Shown here: piece by piece, positions 41,277 to 49,787 of the stretch
Position numbering within the stretch: the first letter of the stretch is position 1
Layout of the letters: each line of letters opens with the position of its first letter
Source of the DNA: Solwaraspora sp. WMMD791
GTDB lineage: Bacteria; Actinomycetota; Actinomycetes; Mycobacteriales; Micromonosporaceae
Direction of reading: 5' to 3'
Length of the DNA stretch: 64,000 bases
Assembly (NCBI RefSeq): GCF_029581195.1
Contig: NZ_CP120737.1
Location: forward strand, 2,767,001 to 2,831,000
The notes under the pieces: generated by a model
What the model was told of the DNA's origin: nothing
The model's input: only the letters and a program-made list of their open reading frames with translations
Databases searched by the model: none
Position numbers and translations under genes: made by a program

Positions 41277-41930
41277 ATGCGCATCTCAGAACTGAGCCGG
41301 CAGAGCGGGCTCCCGGTCGCCACCATCAAGTTCTACCTACGGGAGGGCCTGCTGCCGCCAGGCAAACGAACAGGTCGCAACCAAGCGGACTATGGCAGCG
41401 AACATCTAAGCCGGCTGTACCTCATTTCTACGCTGACGACCGTAGGTCGACTTCCCCTCTCTGCAGTCCGGCAGATCACCGCTGCCGTCGATGACCGGGG
41501 CACCAAACTTGATGGACTGTGTCGTGTCATCAACAACGCTCTCGTTCCACTGGATCAGGAGGACAAGGCCGGCGCGATAGGGACAACAGCGCGCAGGCAA
41601 GTCGACGCCTTTGTCGACGGCCTGGACTGGAGCGTCGAGCCGGGCGCACCAGGTCGGTCCACCCTGACTCAGGTGCTGACCGCGCTGCGCCTGCTCGGCT
41701 GGAACGACGACGTCGACGTGTTCACCCCGTACCAACAGGCCGCCGCACAGATCGCCAGTCAGGAAGTCGACACCATCCCGGTCGACACCGACGACGAGCA
41801 GGCCGCCGTGATGCTGGTCGCCCGGACGGTGCTCTTCGAGGTCGCCTGGTGCACTCTTCGCGGCATGGCACATGAGCACATCATCGCCACTCGACTAAAC
41901 GAATCCAGCAAAACGGATCAATCTACTTGA
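41277..41930 (+). CDS. MerR-family transcriptional regulator
   Basis: This 217-residue regulator begins with a MerR winged helix (MRISELSRQSGLPVATIKFY, LREGLLPPGKRTGRNQADYG), followed by RLYLISTLTTVGRLPLSAV. The C-terminal 140 residues are helical and contain no metal-binding cysteine cluster, so an organic ligand or protein partner is more likely than a metal. The SDR gene starts 30 bases downstream and may be its target and operon partner. Confidence 0.9.
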   Translation: MRISELSRQSGLPVATIKFYLREGLLPPGKRTGRNQADYGSEHLSRLYLISTLTTVGRLPLSAVRQITAAVDDRGTKLDGLCRVINNALVPLDQEDKAGAIGTTARRQVDAFVDGLDWSVEPGAPGRSTLTQVLTALRLLGWNDDVDVFTPYQQAAAQIASQEVDTIPVDTDDEQAAVMLVARTVLFEVAWCTLRGMAHEHIIATRLNESSKTDQST

Positions 41931-41960
41931 ATCTTCGAGCAGCGCAGGGGAGGAGCAGCC

Positions 41961-42989
41961 ATGTTGGTGGTGGTCACCGGCGGCACCGGATACCTCGGCG
42001 CCCACTCGGTCGCGGCTGTCCGAAGAGCCGGCCACCAGGTACGCCTGCTGGTCCGGGACCCGGCCCGGCTGGCGACGGCGCTACAGCCGCTCGGCGTCGA
42101 CCCGGCGGACGTGGAACACCTCACCGGAGACATCTCGGATCCCGACGCCGTACGCCGAGCGGTCACCGGTGCCGACGCGTTACTGCACGCGGCCGGCTCC
42201 TACAGCTTCGACAGCCGGCGGCACGCGACGATGCGGGCCGCCAACGTGACCGGCACCGCCGTCGTCCTCGATGAGGCCCGCAAGGCTGGTCTCAAGCCCA
42301 TCGTCCACGTGTCGACGTTCGGGGCACTGTTGCCTGCGGACTCGGCGACCATCTCCCCGGACGCCCCGGTAGGCCACCCAGGAGAGACCTACCTGCGAAG
42401 CAAGGCCGAGGCGGACGCGATCGCCCGCAGGCACCAGGCGGACGGCGCTCCCGTGATCATCACCTATCCGCTGGCCACCCTCGGCCCGTACGATCCGCAC
42501 GTCGGCGACCAGGTCGCCCGGCTCCGGGCCACGCTGCTCGGCCTGATGCCGATCTGGCCCGACGGCGGGTTCCCGATCGGGGACGTCCGGGACGTCGCCC
42601 GGTTGCACGCCGCCGTACTCACCGCAGACAAGGCACCCCGACGGTTGCTCGCCTCCGGGCGCTACGTGTCCACCCGGGAGTACCGGGCAGCACTTCGCGC
42701 GGTCACCGGTCGGCGCCTACCGTCGATCACCCTGCCGGCAGCTGGCATGCTGCCGGTCGGGCGGTTGGCCACGGCCGCGCAACGGGTGGTCCCCGTGCAC
42801 ATCCCGGCGGAGTACGGGGCGATCTACACCTGCCGGGTCGCCAGCGGCGTCCAGGTCGACAACACGGCCACCGGAAGCCTGCTCGGCGATCCGGGCATCC
42901 CCCTCGACCGTACCCTGACCGACACGGTCCGCTGGCTGCACCGGACCGGCCGGTTGACCGCCCGGCAGGCCGGGCGAGCCGCGGGTTGA
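41961..42989 (+). CDS. extended SDR / NAD-dependent epimerase-like protein
   Basis: This 342-residue Rossmann-fold oxidoreductase has VVTGGTGYLGAHSVAAVRRAG (read as TGGTGYLGAH), VSTFGALLP with the catalytic serine/threonine area and YLRSKAEADAIARRH with the YxxxK motif. It resembles dihydroflavonol reductase-like extended SDRs. A strong GGGGAGGAG site precedes the ATG. Its substrate is unknown; location suggests a tailoring ketone reduction or sugar-like epimerisation, and the family favours the former. Confidence 0.87.
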   Translation: MLVVVTGGTGYLGAHSVAAVRRAGHQVRLLVRDPARLATALQPLGVDPADVEHLTGDISDPDAVRRAVTGADALLHAAGSYSFDSRRHATMRAANVTGTAVVLDEARKAGLKPIVHVSTFGALLPADSATISPDAPVGHPGETYLRSKAEADAIARRHQADGAPVIITYPLATLGPYDPHVGDQVARLRATLLGLMPIWPDGGFPIGDVRDVARLHAAVLTADKAPRRLLASGRYVSTREYRAALRAVTGRRLPSITLPAAGMLPVGRLATAAQRVVPVHIPAEYGAIYTCRVASGVQVDNTATGSLLGDPGIPLDRTLTDTVRWLHRTGRLTARQAGRAAG

Positions 42990-43011
42990 CCCCCGCCCAC
43001 GCGGTGCCGGC

Positions 43012-44091
43012 TCAGACCGCAGCCGGCGGCGGCAGCGAGGTGGCTGCCCAGCTGCCGACCCGACGCGCGGCCTGCAGGCTCGCCCACGACGTGAGCGCGA
43101 TCAGAGCCTCGTCGTCGGCCCCCGAGCTACGGTAGGCCGCTACGACCTCGTCGTCGACCTGGTAGGACGCGAACGCGGCGAGCGCCGCGAGCTGGCCCGC
43201 CGGGCGGTCACCGGCCGGCAGGCCCGCGACGAGGTCCTGGATCCACCTGCGGCTCAGGTCGGGGTGCTGGCCGTGCCAGTCGGACACCCGGGAAACGATC
43301 AGTTCCCGTACGGTGGCCGGCACCGCTCGGCGGCCGGCGTCCTCGATGGCAGCGACGGCACGGGCGAGCGCGTCCGCGATGTCGGCCCGACCCGCCGTCC
43401 AGGCAAGATCCGCCGGCGGCACCGCCGCAGGCAGCAGCATGTCGTCAGCGCCGCCGGGCAGGCGTGCCGCGGCGAGGCGCATGACCTGGCCGAGCCCACG
43501 CCGGATGGCGCGACGCACCATCGGCGGCGCGCCGACGGGCATCGGCGACTCCCGCAGGAAGATGTTGACCATCCGGTTGAGCAGGTGGAAGGTCACCACA
43601 ACCCCGACGTACTCGGCGGCGGCGTCGGCGGGAACCGGGAGCGGGGCCGGCACCGCGCCGGGCCCGGTGGTGTCCCGTGCCCAGCGGGCGAGACGGCGCA
43701 ACCGACCTGGTGGTAACTCGTCGAGCCGACCCTGGCTGATCAACGTGGCGGCCCGGCCACCGCCCAGCCCGCCGAGCACCGAGCTGTGCACCTCGACGCA
43801 GTACGGGCATCGGTTGCCGAGCGAGACGGCGGCGGCCACCGCCTCCTTCTCCGCCCGGGGCGCCGCACCGGGCCGCACGAGGGTGGCCCGGAGCATCGCC
43901 CACGACGCCGCCAGTACGGCGGGGTTCGGCGAGTGCAGCACCAGTGGTGGTGCCAGGATGCCGAACTCCCGGTCGATCTGGCGGTACGTGTCGGCGACCA
44001 GTCCCTGAGCGGCGGTACGGGCGACGGGCGACACGTACCGCACCTCGGTTAGCGACCGCTCGACGCCGCTGCGGATGAGCCAGCCGCGCAT
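43012..44091 (-). CDS. AhpD-like / carboxymuconolactone decarboxylase-fold protein, second copy
   Basis: This 359-residue protein is a paralogue of the product of 23699-24874. It has RCPYCVEVHSSVLGG as the CxxC-histidine motif, TFHLLNRMVNIFLRESPMP, and ALAAFASYQVDDEVVAAY near the C-terminus; it lacks the tandem-repeat tail. The ATG at 44091 follows GAGGAGGGAG and is preferred over the longer frame to 44547, which runs antisense to the HxlR gene. It is divergent from that regulator, a likely controller. Function is unknown. Confidence 0.82.
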   Translation of the reverse strand: MRGWLIRSGVERSLTEVRYVSPVARTAAQGLVADTYRQIDREFGILAPPLVLHSPNPAVLAASWAMLRATLVRPGAAPRAEKEAVAAAVSLGNRCPYCVEVHSSVLGGLGGGRAATLISQGRLDELPPGRLRRLARWARDTTGPGAVPAPLPVPADAAAEYVGVVVTFHLLNRMVNIFLRESPMPVGAPPMVRRAIRRGLGQVMRLAAARLPGGADDMLLPAAVPPADLAWTAGRADIADALARAVAAIEDAGRRAVPATVRELIVSRVSDWHGQHPDLSRRWIQDLVAGLPAGDRPAGQLAALAAFASYQVDDEVVAAYRSSGADDEALIALTSWASLQAARRVGSWAATSLPPPAAV

Positions 44092-44136
44092 GTGCTCCCT
44101 CCTCGTCTCGGCGAACTCCGCCGGGGGCGGCCCTCG

Positions 44137-44142
44137 TACGAT
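44137..44142 (+). promoter_or_regulatory. -10 element TACGAT for a leaderless hxlR-type transcript
   Basis: TACGAT ends six bases before the ATG at 44149, with no Shine-Dalgarno sequence between. The 57-base divergent gap also has to serve the CMD-fold gene at 44091. Confidence 0.45.
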
Positions 44143-44148
44143 CGGCAG

Positions 44149-44607
44149 ATGCTCGGCCGCACGTACGACAACCAGATCTGCCCGGTAGCGAGAGCGCTGG
44201 AAGTCATTGGTGAGCGTTGGACGATCCTGATCGTCCGGGACGCGCTGTTCGGCACGACGCGGTTCGACGACTTCCGGGCCAACCTCGGCGTGGCGCGCAA
44301 CGTGCTGTCGAACCGGTTGCAGACGCTCGTCGACGCGGACGTTCTCGACCGGGTCGCCTATCAGCAACGGCCACCGCGCTACGAGTACCAGTTGACCGAG
44401 CGGGGCCGCGCGCTGGCACCGGTGGTCATGTCGTTGATGGACTGGGGAACGCAGCAGCTCGGTGCGGACGGGCCGGGCCGGGCGCTGACGCACCACGGCT
44501 GCGGCGGCCGGGCCCAGGTGCAGATCAGCTGCAGCCGGTGTGCCCAACGGCTGGACAGTCGACAGATCGACACTCGCCGGGCGAGCCGGCCGGCACCGGA
44601 CCGGTGA
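44149..44607 (+). CDS. HxlR-family transcriptional regulator
   Basis: This 152-residue winged-helix regulator has the HxlR N-terminus (CPVARALEVIGERWTILIVR), the recognition region FRANLGVARNVLSNRLQTLV and the wing PPRYEYQLTERGRAL. The C-terminal end carries four cysteines (HGCGG, ISCSRCAQ), which might bind a metal or sense oxidants; the HxlR family often reacts to electrophiles. It is divergent from the CMD-fold gene. Confidence 0.9.
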   Translation: MLGRTYDNQICPVARALEVIGERWTILIVRDALFGTTRFDDFRANLGVARNVLSNRLQTLVDADVLDRVAYQQRPPRYEYQLTERGRALAPVVMSLMDWGTQQLGADGPGRALTHHGCGGRAQVQISCSRCAQRLDSRQIDTRRASRPAPDR

Positions 44608-44634
44608 CCGGCCGGCCGCGCCGGCCGGGCCGCG

Positions 44635-46287
44635 TCAGGCCCGCCGGGTGCCCACCTGCTGCAGTACGCCGCGTCGACCGGCGGTCTCCCCGCTGGGCGC
44701 CGGTGCCCCGTACGTCACGGACAGGCCCCGCTCCGCAGCTGCGGCGACGATCCCCGGCACGGCCCGCTCGGCGAGCGCGGCGATCGTCATCGCCGGGTTC
44801 ACGGTGAGCGCGCCGGGCACCGCCGATCCGTCGGTGACGAAGATCCCCGGGTGGCCACGCAGTTCGTGACGGTCGTCAAGGGCCGAGGTCGCCGGGTCGT
44901 CGCCGATGCGACAGGACGCCAGCGGGTGGACGGTGTACGCACCCACCAGGTCGTTCGTCCACGGCATCACCCGGGCCAGCCCGTCGCGCTCCAGGATGTC
45001 CCGGATGTCGGCGTCGGCAGCGGCCCAGCCCCGCAGAGTGTTCGCCGTCGGCCGGTAGCGCAGCGGACCGCGGGCGAGCATCTGCTGGGACAGCCGGACC
45101 GCGTTGCCCGACGGCGGCAGCTCGCCGAACACCCCCTCGTTGTCGTCCTCACTCATGATGAAGATGGTCAACCAGGACTGCCACTTGCGGATCAGCTCCT
45201 TCTTCTCCACCCCGAACCAGGTGGGGCCGGTGGCGTCCGGCACCTGGGCCAGGATGGTGCCGAAGCCGGGTGGGAAGTAGAGCTGCTCCAGCGAGTACCG
45301 TTCGTACTCCGGCAGCGCCGGATCCAACCGGTCCCAGCTGGCCACCGCCGGTCCCTTGCCAATCTGGTACGCCTGGTATCCGACGCCGTCGGCCCGCTGC
45401 AGACCGAGCACCTCCCGGACCCGGTCGTCGTTGAGGACGGCGGTGTTCAGCCGCTCCCCGTTGCCGGAGAAGTAGCGCCCGACCGCGTCCGGCATCTGCC
45501 CGAGGTACGGCGCGGAGCGCTGCAGGATCACCGGGGTCGCGCCGGCCCCGGCCGCCACCACGACGATCTTGGCGTCGATCGTCCCGCTCGCCACCTCGAT
45601 CCGGTAGTCGACCTCGTCCATCACGGTGTAGTGCACCCGGTAGCTGCCGTCGGCGTTGCGGGTCAGATGCTGGACCTCGTGCAATGGGCGGATCTCGGCA
45701 CCGTGGCTGATCGCGGCCGGCAGGTAGTTCAGCAGCAGCGAACGTTTGGCGTCGAATCGGCAGCCGGACATCATCCAGTTGCAGTTGGTGCACTTCTCCT
45801 CGTCGATCGCCACCGGAACCGGGTTGGCGGTCCGACCGGCATGGTCACAGGCAGCGGCCCACAAGCCGCCCGCGTACGGCACGTGCCGCCACTGCTGCTG
45901 GGTGACCGGCAGGGCCTCGGCGACCCGGTCGTACCAGGGTTCGAGCGTGTCCCGGGAGACGGCGGCGGGCCACATCCGCCGGCCGATGCTGCCGTGACGT
46001 TCGAAGACGAATCGTGGGGCGCGTGGCATGGCGGCGAAGTAGACGACGCTGCCCCCGCCCACGCAGTTGCCACCCAGCACGCTCATGCCGTCGCCGATGA
46101 CGAAGTCGAACGCCCGGGTGGTCGACGACCCGAACTTGAAGTCCTGGTCGAAGTCGGTGCCGGACAGCCATGGGCCGCGTTCGAGGACGGTCACCCGGGC
46201 ACCACCGGCAGCGAGGTGGTACGCGGTGATGGCACCGCCGAAGCCGCTGCCGATCACCAGGACGTCGGTGCTCTCGATGCTGCTCAT
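44635..46287 (-). CDS. GMC-family oxidoreductase
   Basis: This 550-residue FAD enzyme belongs to the glucose-methanol-choline / cholesterol-oxidase-like group. The N-terminal FAD loop is VIGSGFGGAITAYHLAAGG, and the C-terminal signature includes YTVHPLASCRIGDD and VNPAMTIAALAERA. A cysteine cluster, KCTNCNWMMSGCRFDAKRS, lies at about residue 165-185. It overlaps the DUF5987 gene by four bases (ATGA). I recall a similar GMC enzyme in C-1027-type enediyne clusters (SgcE9), so a role in enediyne oxidation is plausible but not shown. Confidence 0.9.
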   Translation of the reverse strand: MSSIESTDVLVIGSGFGGAITAYHLAAGGARVTVLERGPWLSGTDFDQDFKFGSSTTRAFDFVIGDGMSVLGGNCVGGGSVVYFAAMPRAPRFVFERHGSIGRRMWPAAVSRDTLEPWYDRVAEALPVTQQQWRHVPYAGGLWAAACDHAGRTANPVPVAIDEEKCTNCNWMMSGCRFDAKRSLLLNYLPAAISHGAEIRPLHEVQHLTRNADGSYRVHYTVMDEVDYRIEVASGTIDAKIVVVAAGAGATPVILQRSAPYLGQMPDAVGRYFSGNGERLNTAVLNDDRVREVLGLQRADGVGYQAYQIGKGPAVASWDRLDPALPEYERYSLEQLYFPPGFGTILAQVPDATGPTWFGVEKKELIRKWQSWLTIFIMSEDDNEGVFGELPPSGNAVRLSQQMLARGPLRYRPTANTLRGWAAADADIRDILERDGLARVMPWTNDLVGAYTVHPLASCRIGDDPATSALDDRHELRGHPGIFVTDGSAVPGALTVNPAMTIAALAERAVPGIVAAAAERGLSVTYGAPAPSGETAGRRGVLQQVGTRRA

Positions 46288-46847
46288 GCCGGGCTCCCTG
46301 AGGGGGTCGTGTCGGGATGCGGGCGGGCCAGCGGCCGGCCGTACGAGTAGGCGGGGAACCGCCAGAGCCCGTCGGCGTCCGGCGGGAAGTAGCCGAGTGT
46401 GGCCAGCCCGGGATGGCCGGCCGCGATGGCATCGACGGTGTGCAGGTGAGATCCGGAGTCGAAGGCGATCGTGCTGAACATCGCCAGACTGACCCAGAGC
46501 TCCCGCTCGACGTGGTCGGGCGCGGTGAGTTCCTGGATGAGCGCGACCCGCTCGGGGTAGGCCAGGGCCACGAACGGAGGCAGCGCCCCGGCGAGCGGGT
46601 GGCCACGTTCGTCGGCGAACCGGCGGGCGTGCTCGTTGAGCTGCTCGGCGAGCGTCTCCAGCACGGGTTCCATGCCGCCTTCCGGGCTGCGCAGGACCTC
46701 CAGCGCGCCGGCGGATGCCGCGCCGCCACCCTGCGCGACGCCCGCGACCGCATGGTCCTCTGGCGAACGTTTCTCGCCCGGCAGAATCGTGTCGGCGTAG
46801 GCCTCCAATGTCATGCTCATCTCGTCGTCAGCCGGGGCTGGAATCAC
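46284..46847 (-). CDS. DUF5987 family protein, probable partner of the GMC enzyme
   Basis: The 187-residue product matches what I know as DUF5987: MTLEAYADTILPGEKR, AVAGVAQGGGAASAGALEVL, AYPERVALIQELTAPDH. The layout, a small helical protein encoded just before and overlapping a GMC oxidoreductase, recalls gluconate dehydrogenase gamma subunits, so it may be an accessory or maturation subunit. The GTG at 46847 follows a perfect AGGAGG six bases upstream and is preferred over the longer frame to 46925. Confidence 0.75.
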   Translation of the reverse strand: MIPAPADDEMSMTLEAYADTILPGEKRSPEDHAVAGVAQGGGAASAGALEVLRSPEGGMEPVLETLAEQLNEHARRFADERGHPLAGALPPFVALAYPERVALIQELTAPDHVERELWVSLAMFSTIAFDSGSHLHTVDAIAAGHPGLATLGYFPPDADGLWRFPAYSYGRPLARPHPDTTPSGSPA

Positions 46848-47223
46848 GGAAAGCCTCCTGCAACTGCTGAATGACCGGGCCGAAGAACGCCACATCTCGA
46901 CCTGACCGACAAGGTTCGCCGTCAATTGTCAGGCCGCCCCTGACTCATAATGAAGGCGGCGACCCCGGCGATCATCTTCATGGTTGCTTGAAGCAACTCA
47001 ACTGCTCAACTCCGTTGCCGTGCCCGTACATGGGCACTAAAAGGCCGACCGGCTGGGCGATCGACCAATTCGCGAACAGGTCCGCAATATGCAAGACGCA
47101 ACCGTTACGGCTGCCGCCTAGGCTCGGCTAAAGCCCGCGCCGTCATGGCCGCAGCAGCAATGCGCCGACCACCACGGACGGTCGAGATCGAACAGATCCT
47201 GCGATTACCGGGAAGGAAGCGCC
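46848..47223. promoter_or_regulatory. 376-base divergent promoter region with a 15-base palindrome
   Basis: No gene is visible here. A palindrome GTTGCTT-G-AAGCAAC lies at 46983-46997 and could be an operator for either the DUF5987/GMC pair or the downstream DinB-type gene. An AT-richer patch flanks it. Confidence 0.4.
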
Positions 47224-48024
47224 ATGTCCCAGAAACTGGACGTGATCTCCGCTCTCTCTGCCGACGGCGCGGCCGTCGACCAGATGGTGAGCGGACTCGA
47301 CGCCGGCCAGTGGCGGCTGGAGACACCCGCCGCGGGCTGGACGATCGCTCACCAGATCGCCCACCTGGCCGCGACGTTCCGGATGGCTGCGCTCGCGGCG
47401 GCGGACCCGGCGGGCTTCACCGCGATGGCTGCCCGGCTGAGCCCCGACTTCAACGCGAACGTGGAGCGGGCGCTGGCGGAGTACCTCGCCGACCCGCCTC
47501 AGGTCCTGCTCACCCGGTGGCGGGCGGAGCGGACCGCCGCCGAGAAGGCACTGGCCGCGGTGCCGGCCGACCAGGTCGTGCCCTGGCTGGTGCGGCCGTT
47601 GCCGCCGGCGGTACTCGCCGCGGCCGGCATGATGGAACTGTTCGGCCACGGCCAGGACATCGCCGACACGCTCGGTGTCCGGCCGACGCGCACCGACCGG
47701 ATCGGGTTCCTCGTCGGCTTCGCCGTACGGACGTGGGACTTCGGCTACCTCGCCCGGGACCTGCCGACACCGGAGGTCGAGTTCCGGTTCGAACTGACCG
47801 CCCCGTCCGGCACGGTCTGGGAGTACGGACCGGCGGACTCGTCGCAGCGGATCACCGGGCCGGCCGAGGACTTCTGCCTGCTGGTGACCCGGCGCCGGCA
47901 CCGGGCCGACCTGGCGTTGACCGCCGAAGGCGACGAGGCCGACCGGTGGCTCGACATCGCCCAGGCGTACCGGGGTCCGGCCGGACCCGGACGACGGCCC
48001 GGACAGTTCGCCAACCGGGGCTGA
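47224..48024 (+). CDS. TIGR03084-type metal-binding protein (DinB/maleylpyruvate isomerase fold)
   Basis: The 266-residue protein matches the actinobacterial TIGR03084 group: an N-terminal DinB-like four-helix bundle (GWTIAHQIAHLAATFRMA, MMELFGHGQDIADTLGV, whose histidines would bind metal) and a C-terminal SCP2-like beta region (EFRFELTAPSGTVWEYG, FCLLVTRRRHRADLAL). Relatives act in mycothiol-linked chemistry or are uncharacterised. A GGGAAGGA-type site precedes the ATG. Whether it belongs to the enediyne locus is unclear. Confidence 0.8.
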   Translation: MSQKLDVISALSADGAAVDQMVSGLDAGQWRLETPAAGWTIAHQIAHLAATFRMAALAAADPAGFTAMAARLSPDFNANVERALAEYLADPPQVLLTRWRAERTAAEKALAAVPADQVVPWLVRPLPPAVLAAAGMMELFGHGQDIADTLGVRPTRTDRIGFLVGFAVRTWDFGYLARDLPTPEVEFRFELTAPSGTVWEYGPADSSQRITGPAEDFCLLVTRRRHRADLALTAEGDEADRWLDIAQAYRGPAGPGRRPGQFANRG

Positions 48025-48192
48025 CCGCGACCGCACGTGCCGCCCGGGGCGCCGTCCAGGTCGACCGCGACGACCCGGCCGCCATCGCCACGGCCACCAC
48101 CTAGGGCGGCGCCCGACATCGCCGCGATCAGCGACGCCCCGGACACCTCCGCCGTGCCGGTGGTCCAGCAGCTGTCCCACCTACACGCATGC

Positions 48193-48232
48193 CTGCACCG
48201 GATGTGGGTAGGAGCCCTCACATCCGGTGCAG
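48193..48232 (+). promoter_or_regulatory. 14-base perfect hairpin upstream of a small gene
   Basis: CTGCACCGGATGTG at 48193-48206 is repeated inverted at 48219-48232 with a 12-base loop that contains AGGAG. It lies 27 bases before the GTG at 48259. It could terminate the transcript from 47224-48024 or act in the leader of the small gene. Confidence 0.45.
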
Positions 48233-48258
48233 CTGTGCCGGCGGAGAGGACCAGCGAC

Positions 48259-48528
48259 GTGACTGAACAGGCCATCCCCGACGTCGACCGCGACGCCAGG
48301 ACCGACGACCAGGCGATGCCACGGGCCGTTCGGGCCGCCCGGGCGCACGCCGAGGCGACCGCCCAGACCGCCCGCTACCTCGACCGGACGGGTGCGCTGC
48401 CTGACCCGGCCGACGTCGCCGAGTACGCCAACCTGCTCGCCCGTGAGGAGCTGACCCGCGACGAACGTGCCGACGCGCTGCGCCTGGCCGGGCTGGACGT
48501 CCCCAGCCTCGACGCGGACGAAGGCTGA
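48259..48528 (+). CDS. small hypothetical protein, 89 aa
   Basis: I do not recognise a named family. The product is acidic and helical, with ARAHAEATAQTARYLDRTG and LAREELTRDERADALRLAG. A GGAGAGG site precedes the GTG at 48259, and codon bias is normal for the window. It converges on the VOC dioxygenase gene with 28 bases between stops. The preceding hairpin may control it. Confidence 0.6.
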   Translation: MTEQAIPDVDRDARTDDQAMPRAVRAARAHAEATAQTARYLDRTGALPDPADVAEYANLLAREELTRDERADALRLAGLDVPSLDADEG

Positions 48529-48556
48529 CCAGTCACGCGTGACCGACGACCGCCGG

Positions 48557-49450
48557 TCAGAAACGACCCCAGTCGTCGGCGGCCGGACGCCACACGTCGA
48601 TGTTGCGCGGGTCGACGGCCATCCGCCGGGCCCGGTGCGTGGCGTGCTCCTCCGGGGTGAAGACCCGGTGCCGGTCGCACAGCTCGTAGCGCGGCCCGTG
48701 CTTCGGGTCGTGCATGTAGAACGCGATCGACGTCGACGCCGAGTGGTTGACCAGGTCGGAGGCGATCGGCACCTTCTTGTACTGCGCCCGCGCGCGGCCC
48801 CGCATCACGTGGTCGAAGCTCTTCATCTTGAAGCACAGGTGCGCGACGTAGAACTCCTTGTTGCGCTGCAGCGCCAGGCTGTGGTGGTAGCGGTCCTCGC
48901 AGCGCAGGAAGACGGTGACGTCGCCGACGTAGTCGCTGGGCAGGAAGCCGAGCACGTTGGTGTAGAAGTCGAGCGACTCCTCGTACTTGTCGGTGGCGAG
49001 GAACGGGTGCACCAGGTCCTGTGGGCGCAGCTCGATCAGCGGCGGTTCGGCGTACTCGACGAACTCGGTGAACAGCTCGACGATCAGCCCGTTGGGGTCA
49101 CGTACGGCGAACCCGCGCTGGCACAGGCCCTTCATCCGTTCGTGCAGTTCGAGCACCTCGTGGCCGGCGGCGACGACCCGCTCCCGTAGGTCGTCGAGGA
49201 CGGCGTCGGACTCGACGCTGAACCCGATCGCGGTGGTCCAGCTCTCGGTGCGGTGCGGAGCGGCGATCAGCTCGATGCTGTGGTGCTCGATGTCGGCGCG
49301 CAGGTACGCGTGCTCGTCGTCGTGCTGCTCCAACTGCAGGCCGACGTGGTACTGCAGGAACTCGATGGAGGCGGCCAGATCCGGCACCTCGATCCGGGCG
49401 TACTCCATGCCGTAGGGCCCGCGACGGCGGGTGGCGGCCTCGGTGGACAT
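48557..49450 (-). CDS. VOC-family protein, extradiol dioxygenase-like
   Basis: This 297-residue protein has two vicinal-oxygen-chelate modules (EYARIEVPDLAASIEFLQY at residue 15, PFLATDKYEESLDFYTNVLG at about 148), the layout of catechol 2,3-dioxygenases. Possible metal ligands are in YHHSLALQ and YELCDRHRV. It is the last gene of the Rieske dioxygenase operon, so it probably cleaves the ring diol made there, but cofactor and substrate are inferred. Confidence 0.85.
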   Translation of the reverse strand: MSTEAATRRRGPYGMEYARIEVPDLAASIEFLQYHVGLQLEQHDDEHAYLRADIEHHSIELIAAPHRTESWTTAIGFSVESDAVLDDLRERVVAAGHEVLELHERMKGLCQRGFAVRDPNGLIVELFTEFVEYAEPPLIELRPQDLVHPFLATDKYEESLDFYTNVLGFLPSDYVGDVTVFLRCEDRYHHSLALQRNKEFYVAHLCFKMKSFDHVMRGRARAQYKKVPIASDLVNHSASTSIAFYMHDPKHGPRYELCDRHRVFTPEEHATHRARRMAVDPRNIDVWRPAADDWGRF

Positions 49451-49471
49451 CTGCGACCCCTTCTCGATGAG

Positions 49472-49777
49472 TTACGCGTCCCCGGCGGTGGGGAGGCTGA
49501 CGATGACCTGGCGTTCGACGACTGGACGCCAGCGTTCCCGGACGAACCGCTCGTGCGACTCGCTGTGCAGGTAGTCGAGCAGCTCCTGCTCGGTGGCGAA
49601 CTCCACGACGAAACCGTGCGTCATCGTGGTGTCCCGGGTGCTGACGTTGACCCCGCTGCGCCAGTTGCGCATCGCCGGGTACTTCTGCGGGAACGTGTCC
49701 AGCTCGGCCAGGACCGACTCGGCGACGCCGGCCGGCAGGTCGTCGCGGAACTTGAACGCCAGCATGTGGGTGATCAC
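49472..49777 (-). CDS. Dabb (stress-responsive A/B barrel) family protein
   Basis: The 101-residue product is a single alpha-beta barrel of the Dabb family: MITHMLAFKFRDD, then GVNVSTRDTTMTHGFVVEF and LLDYLHSESHERFVRE. Family members act as small cyclases or binding proteins. It lies between the dioxygenase beta-subunit and VOC genes with short gaps, so it is part of the degradative operon. Confidence 0.85.
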   Translation of the reverse strand: MITHMLAFKFRDDLPAGVAESVLAELDTFPQKYPAMRNWRSGVNVSTRDTTMTHGFVVEFATEQELLDYLHSESHERFVRERWRPVVERQVIVSLPTAGDA

Positions 49778-49787
49778 GGCGGTACCC

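Noticed and set aside
43012-44547. 511-residue version of the second CMD-fold protein
   Set aside because: The extra 150 residues are antisense to the HxlR gene; the ATG at 44091 has a strong ribosome site.
23699-48024. Enediyne apoprotein or CalC-type self-sacrifice protein
   Set aside because: No small secreted or START-like protein is encoded here. The SgcJ-like and DinB-type proteins do not fit those families.
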